Positions 8,064-18,200 of a DNA stretch of 64,000 nucleotides are shown piece by piece (the first letter of the stretch is position 1; the number at the start of each line of letters is the position of its first letter). The stretch is from UMGS1840 sp045661305. GTDB taxonomy: Bacteria; Bacillota; Clostridia; UMGS1840. The notes below the pieces were generated by a model, which was not told the DNA's origin, searched no databases, and saw only the letters and a program-made list of their open reading frames with translations. A program made the position numbers and the translations under genes. Location of the stretch: contig JAZRFJ010000006.1 of the NCBI GenBank assembly GCA_045661305.1, positions 1-64,000 on the forward strand. The letters run 5' to 3'.

Positions 8064-11000
8064 ATGTACGAAAAGGTTTCTACTACACTCAATTTTAAGG
8101 AGCGTGAAAAAAAAGTGGAACAGTTCTGGAAAGAGAATGCAGTTTTCCAGAAAAGTATCGACTCTAAAAAAAGCGGAAAAAGCTTTACATTTTATGATGG
8201 ACCGCCAACTGCAAACGGAAAACCACATATAGGACATGTTCTTACTCGTGTAATCAAGGATATGATTCCGCGTTACCAGACTATGAAGGGTGCAAAGGTA
8301 ATAAGAAAAGCAGGCTGGGATACCCATGGTCTTCCTGTTGAGCTTGAGGTTGAAAAGCTTCTTGGACTCGATGGAAAAGAACAGATTGAAGAATACGGAC
8401 TTGAGCCTTTCATAACAAAATGTAAGGAAAGCGTTTGGAAGTATAAGGGAATGTGGGAGGATTTCTCAGGGACAGTAGGTTTCTGGGCTGATATGGATGA
8501 CCCATATGTAACTTATGATAATAATTTTATTGAATCTGAATGGTGGGCATTAAAGAGCATTTACGAAAGAGGCCTTCTTTATAAAGGCTTTAAAATCGTA
8601 CCTTACTGCCCAAGATGCGGAACTCCGCTTTCAAGCCACGAGGTTGCACAGGGTTATAAAGCAGTAAAAGAGCGTTCAGCCGTAGTACGCTTTAAGCTTA
8701 AAAACGAAGATGCGTATTTCCTTGCGTGGACAACTACCCCTTGGACTTTGCCGTCGAATGTGGCACTTTGTGTAAACCCTGAAGATACTTATTGCAAGGT
8801 TAAAGCTGCTGATGGATTCGTTTATTATATGGCAGAAGCACTTCTTAATAAGGTTTTATCAAAAATCGCTGAGGAAAACGCTTACGAGGTAATTGAAAGC
8901 TTTAAAGGAAGTGAGCTTGAATACAAGGAATACGAACCGCTCTTTAAGTGTGCAGAAGAAGTAGCATCAAGACAGAACAAAAAAGGCTTCTTTGTTGTAT
9001 GTGATTCTTATGTTACAATGTCTGACGGTACAGGTATCGTTCATATTGCACCTGCATTTGGTGAAGATGACGCGAGAGTCGGAAGAAAATATGACCTTCC
9101 TTTCGTTCAGTTTGTTGACGGGCAGGGTAATATGACAGAAGAAACTGAGTTCGCAGGTCTTTTTGTAAAAGATGCTGACCCTGTAATTCTTAAGAATTTA
9201 GATGAAAGAAATATACTTTTTGATGCTCCGAAATTCGAGCATGACTATCCGTTCTGTTGGAGATGTGATACTCCGCTTATTTACTATGCAAGAGAGTCAT
9301 GGTTTATAAAAATGACTGAAGTAAAGGACCAGCTTATTAAGAATAATAACACTGTTAACTGGATTCCTGAAAGCATAGGTAAAGGAAGATTTGGCGACTG
9401 GCTCCAGAATGTTCAGGATTGGGGAATTTCCCGTGACAGATATTGGGGAACACCGCTTAATATATGGGAATGTGAATGTGGGCACAGACACGCAATCGGA
9501 AGTATAGCTGAGCTTAAAGAAATGTCTGATAACTGTCCTTCGGACATAGAGCTTCACAGACCATATGTTGATAATGTAACTATTAAATGTCCACAGTGTC
9601 AAAAACAGATGAAGAGAGTAAAAGAAGTTATCGACTGTTGGTTTGACTCAGGTGCGATGCCTTTTGCACAGTGGCATTATCCATTTGAGAATAAAGAAAT
9701 TTTTGAAGAAAACTTCCCTGCTGATTTTATCAGTGAGGCTGTTGACCAGACAAGAGGATGGTTTTATTCACTTCTTGCTATTTCAACACTTATGTTTGAT
9801 AAAGCACCATATAAAAATGTAATCGTTCTCGGTCATGTTCAGGACGAAAACGCACAGAAAATGTCTAAATCAAAGGGTAACGCAGTAGACCCGTTTGAAG
9901 CACTTGAAAAACACGGTGCTGATGCAATAAGATGGTATTTCTATTCAAACAGTGCACCTTGGCTTCCAAACAGATTCCACGACGGAGCTGTTACAGAGGG
10001 TCAGAGAAAATTTATGGGAACACTTTGGAACACATATGCGTTCTATGTTCTTTACGCTGAAATTGACCAGTTTGACCCTACAAAATATTCACTTGATTAT
10101 GATAAGCTTTCTGTAATGGATAAGTGGTTATTATCAAAGCTTAATTCTGTTGTTAAGAATGTTGACAAAAATCTTTCTGAATATAAAATAACAGAAACTG
10201 CGAGAATGCTTGACAGTTTTGTTGACGAGCTTTCAAACTGGTATGTCAGAAGGTCGCGTACAAGATTCTGGGTAAAAGGCATGGAGCAGGATAAGATTAA
10301 TGCTTATATGACGCTCTACACAGCACTTGTTACATTAATAAAAATTTCTGCACCGATGATACCGTTCTTAACAGAAGACATTTACCAGAATATCGTTGCA
10401 GGCATTGATAAAAACGCTCCGATGAGTGTTCATTTGTGTGATTTCCCTGAAGTGAAAGAAGAATGGATTGATAAAGAACTTGAAGAAAGCATGGAAGAAA
10501 TTCTTTCTATTGTTGTTTTAGGAAGAGCGTGCAGAAATGCGGCAAACATCAAAAACCGTCAGCCGATTGGAAAAATGTATGTAAAGGCAGATAAAGAACT
10601 TAATGAATTTTATAAAGAAATTATTGCTGAAGAGCTTAATGTGAAAGATGTTGAGTTTACAGATGATGTAAGAAGCTTCACATCATACAGCTTTAAACCA
10701 CAGCTCCGTACTGTTGGTCCTAAGTTCGGCAAATATCTTGGTAAAATAAAAGAGCTTTTATCATCACTTGACGGAAATACTGCTATGGATGAGCTTAACG
10801 AAACAGGCGTTTTAAAGCTTGATGTAGGTGAAATAATTGAGCTTACAAAAGAAGATTTGCTCATTGATGCTGCACAGATTGAGGGATATATCTCTGACAG
10901 CGACTACGGAATAACTGTTGTTCTTGATACAAATCTTACTGATGAACTTATTTTAGAGGGTAATGTAAGAGAAATTATCTCAAAAATTCAGACAATGAGA

Positions 11001-11204
11001 AAAGATGCAGGCTTTGAGGTTACCGATACAATCAAATTCTATCAGGCAGGAAACGAAAAGATTAAAGAAATCGTTACAAAATGTGCTGATATAATTAAAG
11101 ATGAAGTTTTAGCAACAGATATTATTACAGATAGTGTAGACGGCTTCGTAAAAGAATGGAATATAAACGGAGAGAATACACAGTTCGGTGTAATAAAAAA
11201 TTAA
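8064..11204 (+). CDS. ileS: isoleucyl-tRNA synthetase, type 2 (eukaryote-like)
   Basis: Class I synthetase that charges tRNA-Ile in the cytoplasm; 1046 residues from ATG 8064. The frame opens at 8043, but AAGGAGAG at 8049-8056, seven bases before 8064, decides the start. The HIGH motif is HIGH at 55-58 and KMSKS spans 599-603. The CP1 editing domain shows TTPWTLPSN and GIVHIAPAFGEDD, and anticodon-binding regions follow. The text YPFCWRCDTPLIYYARESWF and the length above 1000 residues fit the eukaryote-like type 2 group, which is associated with natural mupirocin resistance, rather than the roughly 930-residue type 1. Expression is controlled by the T-box leader. Confidence 0.96.
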   Translation: MYEKVSTTLNFKEREKKVEQFWKENAVFQKSIDSKKSGKSFTFYDGPPTANGKPHIGHVLTRVIKDMIPRYQTMKGAKVIRKAGWDTHGLPVELEVEKLLGLDGKEQIEEYGLEPFITKCKESVWKYKGMWEDFSGTVGFWADMDDPYVTYDNNFIESEWWALKSIYERGLLYKGFKIVPYCPRCGTPLSSHEVAQGYKAVKERSAVVRFKLKNEDAYFLAWTTTPWTLPSNVALCVNPEDTYCKVKAADGFVYYMAEALLNKVLSKIAEENAYEVIESFKGSELEYKEYEPLFKCAEEVASRQNKKGFFVVCDSYVTMSDGTGIVHIAPAFGEDDARVGRKYDLPFVQFVDGQGNMTEETEFAGLFVKDADPVILKNLDERNILFDAPKFEHDYPFCWRCDTPLIYYARESWFIKMTEVKDQLIKNNNTVNWIPESIGKGRFGDWLQNVQDWGISRDRYWGTPLNIWECECGHRHAIGSIAELKEMSDNCPSDIELHRPYVDNVTIKCPQCQKQMKRVKEVIDCWFDSGAMPFAQWHYPFENKEIFEENFPADFISEAVDQTRGWFYSLLAISTLMFDKAPYKNVIVLGHVQDENAQKMSKSKGNAVDPFEALEKHGADAIRWYFYSNSAPWLPNRFHDGAVTEGQRKFMGTLWNTYAFYVLYAEIDQFDPTKYSLDYDKLSVMDKWLLSKLNSVVKNVDKNLSEYKITETARMLDSFVDELSNWYVRRSRTRFWVKGMEQDKINAYMTLYTALVTLIKISAPMIPFLTEDIYQNIVAGIDKNAPMSVHLCDFPEVKEEWIDKELEESMEEILSIVVLGRACRNAANIKNRQPIGKMYVKADKELNEFYKEIIAEELNVKDVEFTDDVRSFTSYSFKPQLRTVGPKFGKYLGKIKELLSSLDGNTAMDELNETGVLKLDVGEIIELTKEDLLIDAAQIEGYISDSDYGITVVLDTNLTDELILEGNVREIISKIQTMRKDAGFEVTDTIKFYQAGNEKIKEIVTKCADIIKDEVLATDIITDSVDGFVKEWNINGENTQFGVIKN

Positions 11205-11303
11205 AAAGGGATGTTAAAAAAGTCCAGACCGCAAAAAAGAACTTAGAAAATATGTAACAAAAAAATTTACTATTTTAATAAGTGCTTAAAAAAATTCTTT
11301 TTT

Positions 11304-11381
11304 GCTATGAACAAACATAGCCTCTCGCTGTATACACATACAGCTTCGGGTGCCCCCAAGCAAAGCTTGGGCTATGTTTGT
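11304..11381 (+). repeat. palindromic three-way-junction element
   Basis: An outer perfect 12-bp stem (ACAAACATAGCC 11311-11322 with GGCTATGTTTGT 11370-11381) encloses two perfect hairpins: GCTGTAT-ACAC-ATACAGC (11327-11344) and CCCAAGC-AAA-GCTTGGG (11355-11371). The second hairpin shares GG at 11370-11371 with the outer stem. A further GCTATG at 11304-11309 can compete for CATAGC at 11316-11321. It lacks tRNA features. It may be a repeated extragenic palindrome, a miniature mobile element or a processed RNA; a T-run follows at 11394-11400. Confidence 0.65.
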
Positions 11382-11415
11382 CCATTCTGAATCTTTTTTT
11401 CCTATCCCTTTAAAG

Positions 11416-11457
11416 AAGAAGATGTGGCAAAATGATTTCATTTTGCCACATCTTCTT
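11416..11457. terminator. bidirectional terminator between ileS and trxA
   Basis: A perfect 19-bp stem, AAGAAGATGTGGCAAAATG (11416-11434) with its complement at 11439-11457, and an ATTT loop. It sits between convergent ileS and trxA. The arms are purine- and pyrimidine-rich, so transcripts in either direction end in a TCTTCTT-like tail. Confidence 0.75.
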
Positions 11458-11481
11458 TGGATTATAAATGGTGAGTAGCTA

Positions 11482-11790
11482 TTACTTTATAAATTCTGCA
11501 AGTTCATCTTTTGCTTTAAATCCAACGCTTACAGCGGTTTTTTCACCGTTTTTGAAAAGAATAAGAGTAGGAATACTCATAATCCCAAATGCTCCCGCAA
11601 TATCAGGCTCACTATCAACATTCAGCTTTGCAAATACTACATCATCTGTTTCGTTTGAAAGCTCCTCCACAACAGGTCCGAGCATTTTGCAAGGTCCGCA
11701 CCAGTCTGCCCAAAAATCAACAAGTACAGGCTTCTCTGGATTTCTTACGATTTCGTCAAAATTTTCTTTTGTTAATTCAATAATTGCCAT
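11482..11790 (-). CDS. trxA: thioredoxin
   Basis: A 102-residue cytoplasmic disulfide oxidoreductase with the WCGPC active site (Cys31 and Cys34) in VDFWADWCGPCKML, the cis-proline segment SIPTLILF, and a glycine motif near the end. It has normal thioredoxin length. AAGGAG lies seven bases before the ATG. It begins 27 bases after addA and is probably the last gene of the addB-addA-trxA transcript; a 19-bp hairpin follows its stop. Thioredoxin with its reductase keeps protein thiols reduced; no reductase gene is in the window. Confidence 0.95.
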   Translation of the reverse strand: MAIIELTKENFDEIVRNPEKPVLVDFWADWCGPCKMLGPVVEELSNETDDVVFAKLNVDSEPDIAGAFGIMSIPTLILFKNGEKTAVSVGFKAKDELAEFIK

Positions 11791-11817
11791 ATTAGTTCTC
11801 CTTTTTATTTAATATTT

Positions 11818-14800
11818 TTATATTTCTATGATTTCTCCGTTTTCGGAAGTATATACCACCTTTTTTATAACTTCAAGCTCAGTTACCTTTGATATTGCAT
11901 AGCTGTAAAGCTCAAGCTGTCTGGAATACTCGGCTTTTATTTTCTTGGCATCAGGATTTTTATTAGTTTTAAAATCTATAAGTGTAATTTTTTTGTCTTT
12001 TATAAAGTAGCAGTCTGAAGTTCCCTGAAGTAAAATATTTTCTTCTCCAGCGTTTTTGAAAATTTCTTTTGCACTTATCCGCACCAAAAACGGAGTTTCT
12101 TTATAAACTTCTTCTGCCGAAATAAGTTCTTTTCCAATATCTGTTTTATAAAAGCTTTCTATACCTGTTATTGCTCTTTTTGTGTATTCATATTCCGAAA
12201 TAAGATTTTTTTCTATAAGGTCATTTGCCAGCGTTTCAACTGTTTTTCCCGTCTTTATTTCATTATGGTCTATAAGCTCGAAAAGCTTATGGAAATATGT
12301 TCCGTATTCCGAGGCACTGTAAGTATTTTCTATGCTGTCTAAGTCATCAAGCATAACAGAGAAGTTTTCAATTTCATTATCACGGCTTAATTTATTTACC
12401 TGACTTACGGTTATTTTTGTAGGCAGAGTACAGTTTTCTTTATTTTCGTACTCATAAAAGGCTATATTTTCATCATCTGTGATTTTTAAGTCGTCTTCTT
12501 TTTTATCTTCCTCTTTTTGAGCCTTTGAAATAAGCTTTATATCTGAATATGAAAAATCACGGATTTCAAAAAGCTCATTATGGGTAGCAGACGGCATAAT
12601 CCAATCTATAAAACGCTCGTTTTCCAAAAGAGAATTTTTAGTAAAACCACCTGTAAGCTTTGTCATCTCCCACAAAGAGTAGCATTTTTCAAGCTTGCTT
12701 GACGGGCAAGCTGTGATTATAAGCTTATCTTTTGCTCTTGTTAGTGCTACATATAAAAGACGCATTTCTTCACCAATACGCTCTTCTTTTATTTTGCATG
12801 ACAAAGCACTTTTTGAAAGTGTCGGATAATAGTAGCGTTCATTTTCGTTTATATAATTTGCTGCAATTCCGTATTCTGTGTTAAGAAGAATATGACTTCT
12901 GCTTTCTTCTTTTTGCTTGTCATCACCAAGACCGCTGACAAAAACAACAGGAAACTCAAGACCCTTGCTTTTGTGCATAGTCATTATTCTTACAGCGTTT
13001 TGTTCTATCGTATTGGTAATTTTAGAAACATTTTTGCCTGAAATTACGGCTTTGTCAATATAGAATATAAAGCTTTTTAAAGTTCCAAAATGCGTATCGT
13101 CATAGTTAAGGGCAATATTGTAAAACATATCTAAATTATATGCTCTTTGCTTTGGATTTTTATATGCACAAATTTTTTCTGCAAGTGAAAATGTGTTTAA
13201 GATTTTTAAAACAAGGTCGCTTATGTCGTTTTTTAGTGAAAAATCAATAAGCTCTTTTATTACCTCGACTGCCTTTTTTGCTTTTATGTCATCGCTTTTT
13301 AATAACGCGTCATAAAACGGAGATTTTTTATCAATAAGTCTTAATTTTACAAGCTCGTCTTCGGAAAAAGCAAAAAGCGGAGATTTTAGAAAAGTAATTA
13401 AGCTAATATCGTCTCTTGGGTTATCAATACATTTTAAAATTCCCATTATAAGCTGAATTTCAACTTGTTCAAAATAGTTTTCCGAGAAATCTGCCGTTAC
13501 GGGAATATTAAATTCGTTAAGGCAGTCATACAGAGTTCTTGCAGTAGATGACGCACCTCTTACAAGGATAACAATATCCTTATATTCAAGTGGGCGGAAT
13601 GTTGAAGTGTCCTTATCATATATTAAATGATTTTTGTCACACATAAGCTCTTTTATTCTTTGGGTTATCATAAGAGCTTCTTTTCCATAGGTTTCGTATT
13701 CTTCTGATATATCATCAGAGTATCTGTCAAAAAGCAGAATTTCTGTCTTATAGTTCGCGTCTTTGTTATACGAAAAATCACCCCCGCAGACAAGCTGTTG
13801 GGAAGAGTAATCGGTTAGACCCGTAGATTTTGTCATAATCGGCAGAAAAATTCCATTTACGCAATCAAGAATTTCTTTTCTGCTCCTGAAATTTTCTTTA
13901 AGTAAAATAAGTTCTTTTTTGATACCGTCTTTTTGGTATTCATCCTCCATAAAGACAAAATTTTCAGGCTTTGCTTCCCTGAATTTATAAATACATTGCT
14001 TTACATCGCCTACAGCAAACAGATTTTTCCCGTCTTTTGACACAGCATCAAAAATTGCATTTTGAATATCAGAGGTATCTTGGTACTCGTCAACTAATAC
14101 CTCGTGGAATTTTTCTCTGTAAGATAAGGAAACATCACTTAAAGTTCCGTCAGAATTTTTAAGTATTCTATATGTCATATGCTCAAAATCGGAATAATCT
14201 ATTACACCGCGTTTTCTTTTAAGCTCCGAGAATTTTTTATCAAATTCTTTGATAAAACTTATTAAATCGCTTATATAGATATATATATCATTTAAGTTTT
14301 CTTCTTCCTCTTTAACAGATGATGAGAAAAATCCTTTTAGGACATCAACATCCTTTATACAGGCAGTTCTTATGGCTTTTAAAAGTTCATTATCTTCTCC
14401 TTTTCCCGATGGCTTTCTTGGGAAAGTAAACTCGCAAATATTATTTTTCCATTCATCTGCCGTTTTACTTGATGCAGTTTTTTTCAAGAGGAGCTGTTCT
14501 GCGATAAAAAAGTCGTGGTTTTTTATTATATCTTCGTTTTCACGGCTTAACTCTATTGCAAAATCGTATTTTCTTATATGGTCATCTAAAATATCTTTTG
14601 CGTAATTTATAAGAAGCTTGGAAAACACAGACGAAGAAAAGTCTTTTTTTGCATTCTCAAGATTTTCAAGACACATTTTGAAAAACGCATCCTCATCTGC
14701 AAGAGATTTTACTGTGTTAAAAAAGCCAAGCACCATTTCAATAAAGCTATCCTCTGTGCGTGCATAGCCATAGGTATCAATAAGACGAAGAAAAGCTGTA

Positions 14801-15261
14801 TCGGACATAGAATATTTTTCTTCAATCATTTCCGAAATGACACGGTTTTTCATAGATTTTGTTTCAGCGTCATCTGCAATTCTGTAATTTACAGGAATAT
14901 CAACGCAGTTTATATTAGCCTTAATCGTGTCAAGACAAAAGCTGTGGATTGTTTTTATGCATGCACCCGGGAGTAACATAAGCTGATTTTTAAGCTTTTT
15001 GTTTTGAGGATTTTGTTTAATTCTTTTTATAAGCTCCTTGTGTATTCTTTCTCTCATCTGCGAGGCTGCAAGATTTGTAAAAGTAACAATAAGAAGATTA
15101 TCAATATTTGTAGGGTTGTTTTCGTCGGAAATGAGCCTCAAAATTCTTTCAACTAAAACGGCTGTTTTTCCGCTTCCTGCTGCGGCTGAAAGAAGAAGTG
15201 CTTTCTCTCTTGTTTCAATTGCTTTTTTCTGGGAGGGGGTAAAATTTATTTTATCAGCCAT
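11818..15261 (-). CDS. addA: AddA subunit of the AddAB helicase-nuclease
   Basis: A UvrD-like helicase joined to a C-terminal RecB-family nuclease, about 1147 residues. It resects double-strand ends for RecA-dependent repair together with AddB. Visible motifs are Walker A LSAAAGSGKT near residue 28, VDEYQDTSDIQ (Walker B), TMHKSKGLEFPVV, LLYVALTRAKDKL, and the nuclease motif LIDFKTNK near the end. A TTG could start at 15270, but ATG 15261 overlaps the addB stop in a TAATG junction with GAGGAGA upstream, which suggests translational coupling, so it is preferred. The adjacent AddB gene confirms the assignment. Confidence 0.95.
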   Translation of the reverse strand: MADKINFTPSQKKAIETREKALLLSAAAGSGKTAVLVERILRLISDENNPTNIDNLLIVTFTNLAASQMRERIHKELIKRIKQNPQNKKLKNQLMLLPGACIKTIHSFCLDTIKANINCVDIPVNYRIADDAETKSMKNRVISEMIEEKYSMSDTAFLRLIDTYGYARTEDSFIEMVLGFFNTVKSLADEDAFFKMCLENLENAKKDFSSSVFSKLLINYAKDILDDHIRKYDFAIELSRENEDIIKNHDFFIAEQLLLKKTASSKTADEWKNNICEFTFPRKPSGKGEDNELLKAIRTACIKDVDVLKGFFSSSVKEEEENLNDIYIYISDLISFIKEFDKKFSELKRKRGVIDYSDFEHMTYRILKNSDGTLSDVSLSYREKFHEVLVDEYQDTSDIQNAIFDAVSKDGKNLFAVGDVKQCIYKFREAKPENFVFMEDEYQKDGIKKELILLKENFRSRKEILDCVNGIFLPIMTKSTGLTDYSSQQLVCGGDFSYNKDANYKTEILLFDRYSDDISEEYETYGKEALMITQRIKELMCDKNHLIYDKDTSTFRPLEYKDIVILVRGASSTARTLYDCLNEFNIPVTADFSENYFEQVEIQLIMGILKCIDNPRDDISLITFLKSPLFAFSEDELVKLRLIDKKSPFYDALLKSDDIKAKKAVEVIKELIDFSLKNDISDLVLKILNTFSLAEKICAYKNPKQRAYNLDMFYNIALNYDDTHFGTLKSFIFYIDKAVISGKNVSKITNTIEQNAVRIMTMHKSKGLEFPVVFVSGLGDDKQKEESRSHILLNTEYGIAANYINENERYYYPTLSKSALSCKIKEERIGEEMRLLYVALTRAKDKLIITACPSSKLEKCYSLWEMTKLTGGFTKNSLLENERFIDWIMPSATHNELFEIRDFSYSDIKLISKAQKEEDKKEDDLKITDDENIAFYEYENKENCTLPTKITVSQVNKLSRDNEIENFSVMLDDLDSIENTYSASEYGTYFHKLFELIDHNEIKTGKTVETLANDLIEKNLISEYEYTKRAITGIESFYKTDIGKELISAEEVYKETPFLVRISAKEIFKNAGEENILLQGTSDCYFIKDKKITLIDFKTNKNPDAKKIKAEYSRQLELYSYAISKVTELEVIKKVVYTSENGEIIEI

Positions 15262-18200
15262 TATGCCCAATCTCCTCTCTTCTCAAAATACTTATCTTTT
15301 CCGAGTGAATAAACTGTTTTATACGGGTAAACAGTTTTATCAAACTGACAAATTCCTTTGTAGTCACAGTATTTACAAACTGCTTTATCGGAATCACGGT
15401 ATGGGCGGATATAAAATTCGCCTTTTAATATTTTATTACCCGTCTTTTTCAAAATAGCTTCGCAATCCTCCAAAAGAAGTGAAAATTGCTCTTTGTATAG
15501 AAGATTTTTTAGCTTTATATTACCTTTTGAATCGTTTGAAATATCAGCAACCACAGATTTATAGTTGGGGTTATTCTCTAATTCCTTATCTATGGCATAA
15601 AGTACCCTTTCGTCATTTAAAACAACACCCTGAAGTGAAAATTTTTCTTTTAACATTGAAGTTATTTCTTCACTTGCAGGTTTTTTATCAAATTTTAAAA
15701 GAGAATGGTCATATGCCATGTAAAATGCTGCACCCGGGAGTAAAATTTTATTAATATCAAGATATTCAGCACCGTTTTTCACAAGTGTTTGCAAATAAAC
15801 AAGGAGCTGTATTCTTATCCCCTCTTTAACGAGTGCAAAGTCAATATTTTTTGATGAAGATTTATAATCAATTATGCGGACAAAAACGGTATCGTCTTTA
15901 CCTGCAAAAATATCTGCTCTGTCGATTTTTCCGTAAATTTCCATTACACTTCCATCAGAAAGCGAGAAAGAAAGAGGTTCAACTCCCTCCTCATTAACAG
16001 GAATTTCATAGCCTATCGGTGTAAACATTCCGCTTGTATAATGCTCTTTTATGTATAGGAGTGCTGTTTTTGAAATTCTTGTGAGCTTTTTAATAAGATA
16101 TTTTGTTTTAGGGCTGAAAAGGTTACAGTCAGGGAAGTTTTTTTCAATCTGCGAAAAAACAAGCTTTTGGGTGGATTCTTCAATATAGTCGTCCGAAATA
16201 TCATGCCAGTCCTTGCCCACTTCTTTCATTTTCTTTGCAAAAACATCTAAAACATCGTGTACAATAGTTCCCGTTTTTGCAAAATCGTATTCCATTTTTT
16301 CGGGAGCATTAATTTTTAAAAGATAGCGTAAGAAATAAGAATACGAGCATTTCTGATATGCTTCTATTCTTGAAACAGAAGTGTTTAACTTCTTTTGATA
16401 AACGGTGTCAATAAGAGCTTTTGAAACCTTTTTTTCGGGGCTGAAATAACCATCTTCCTGCATTTTTTCAAGCTCTGAAAATAGCTCACCCTTATATTTT
16501 GTTACTTCATTTGCTACTGCATCAACATTCCTTTTATCTTCAAATGCGTTATAACGGTTTTCTATTACATATTGTGTTGCCTCGTGAAGATTTATAAAAT
16601 TCTTCTCAAAAACAAAATATTTCGATGCATTATTTTTTAAGTTATTCCATATAAATGAGGGCGAAATTGCCTCACCGTCAATATTATTTAAGCTTTTTGA
16701 AACAAAAAGCATATCTTCCGCACTTATTATACCTCTGTATAGTGCAAGAAAGGACGAACTGTTTTTCCATTTTGAAGAGGGAAGTGAAATTGTGCTTACT
16801 TTTTCAAATTCTTCTCTTTCAATGTCGGAAAGGTAGCTTGTGTCAGTTGTGTTTTTCGGAGTAACTCCGTCATTAAAGCCAATTATAAACACAATTTTCT
16901 TGTCTTTTATTCGTCCTCTCTCTAAGTCCGAAACTAAAACCGAGTCAATGGTATTTGGCAAAACACCTATTTTATATATTTCGAGCATTTGGGAGATAAG
17001 AGAAGAATATTCTCCAATTTCAATTTCTTCATCGCAAAGTATATCTTCAATATGCTTTACACCGCGGATAAAGGTGTTATATGCGTTTATGTAAAGCTGT
17101 TTTTCGTTAAAATCAGAGAGTGTGTCAATATAGCTTTTCAAAAGCTTTTCAAAATGAGTTTCTTTTATGAAAGCTTTGATTGCATTTGTATAAACTTCTG
17201 CTTTATTTTTCTTTTTTAGCGGTTTAAAGCTTTCTGCAAGCGGTGTGATGAATTTATCATAAACCTTTTGGATACTTTTTTCATTTTTGATAAGAAAACT
17301 GTTTTTAAGCTTTGCTATTTCGTATGATGATTTCCATTCTGCTTTATTTAAAAGAACACTTTTTTTAATTCTGAAATTTGATATATATGTTTCAAAAAGT
17401 GTTATTTCACTAAAAGCATCGCACATAAAAGAAATGCTTTTTACAAAGCACGAAATGTCCTCGTAATGATAGTTTTCTTTTACTGAAGAAAGCATATTTA
17501 TAAAAAATTTGCATACGGGGTTTTTGGAAAGTGCAACTTTTTTATCCATAAAAAACGGGATATCCGAGGCAGTTAAAAGCTTTTCTGTATAAGGTGAGTA
17601 TAATTGAGGATTTCCTGAAAGAATACACATATCACTGTAGTGATACCCCTCGCTTGTTTTCTTTTTTATTTCATATATAACGCTTCTTATTTCATCGGCA
17701 GGGTTTTTACAGTCTATTGCGATAATGTTTTTTTCTTTGTTTTCTTCTCCGTTAAATATTTTAAGAGTGTTTTTATTCGTTTTTTCATCAGAACAAGTGC
17801 ATATAAAGCTCTTTTGAGATTTTTGTGCCATTTCTTTTAATACACCAAAGGTATTAGATGATATGTAAAACAAATCACCCTTATCGTGCTTTTTTGGAGT
17901 ATCAAGAAGAAGTGTAACATACATATTACGGCAGTTTTTGAAAAGTGCCTTTATCACTTCAAGCTCTGAGGGAGAAAAGTGAATAAAACCGTCTATATAT
18001 ATTTCATAGTCTTTAAAAAGTTCATTTTCAGTTATGTTTTTAGTAAGAAGCTTAAATATATCTTCATAGCCTGAAAAATTATTTTTGAGATATTTGTCAT
18101 ATTCCTCCATGATAATACTTAAATCTGTTATCTTATCATAAAGCGAAGGTGTTTTTATAAAATCATCTTTAATATCTAAGAGGAGTGTATAATCTATAAG

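Noticed and set aside
11311..11381. Cloverleaf shape suggesting a tRNA gene
   Set aside because: The acceptor-like stem is 12 bp, there are only two inner arms, and no T-loop TTCGA-type or anticodon arm pattern is present.
11468..11812. 114-codon plus-strand frame over trxA
   Set aside because: It is the complement of thioredoxin, with a serine-rich shadow composition and no ribosome site.
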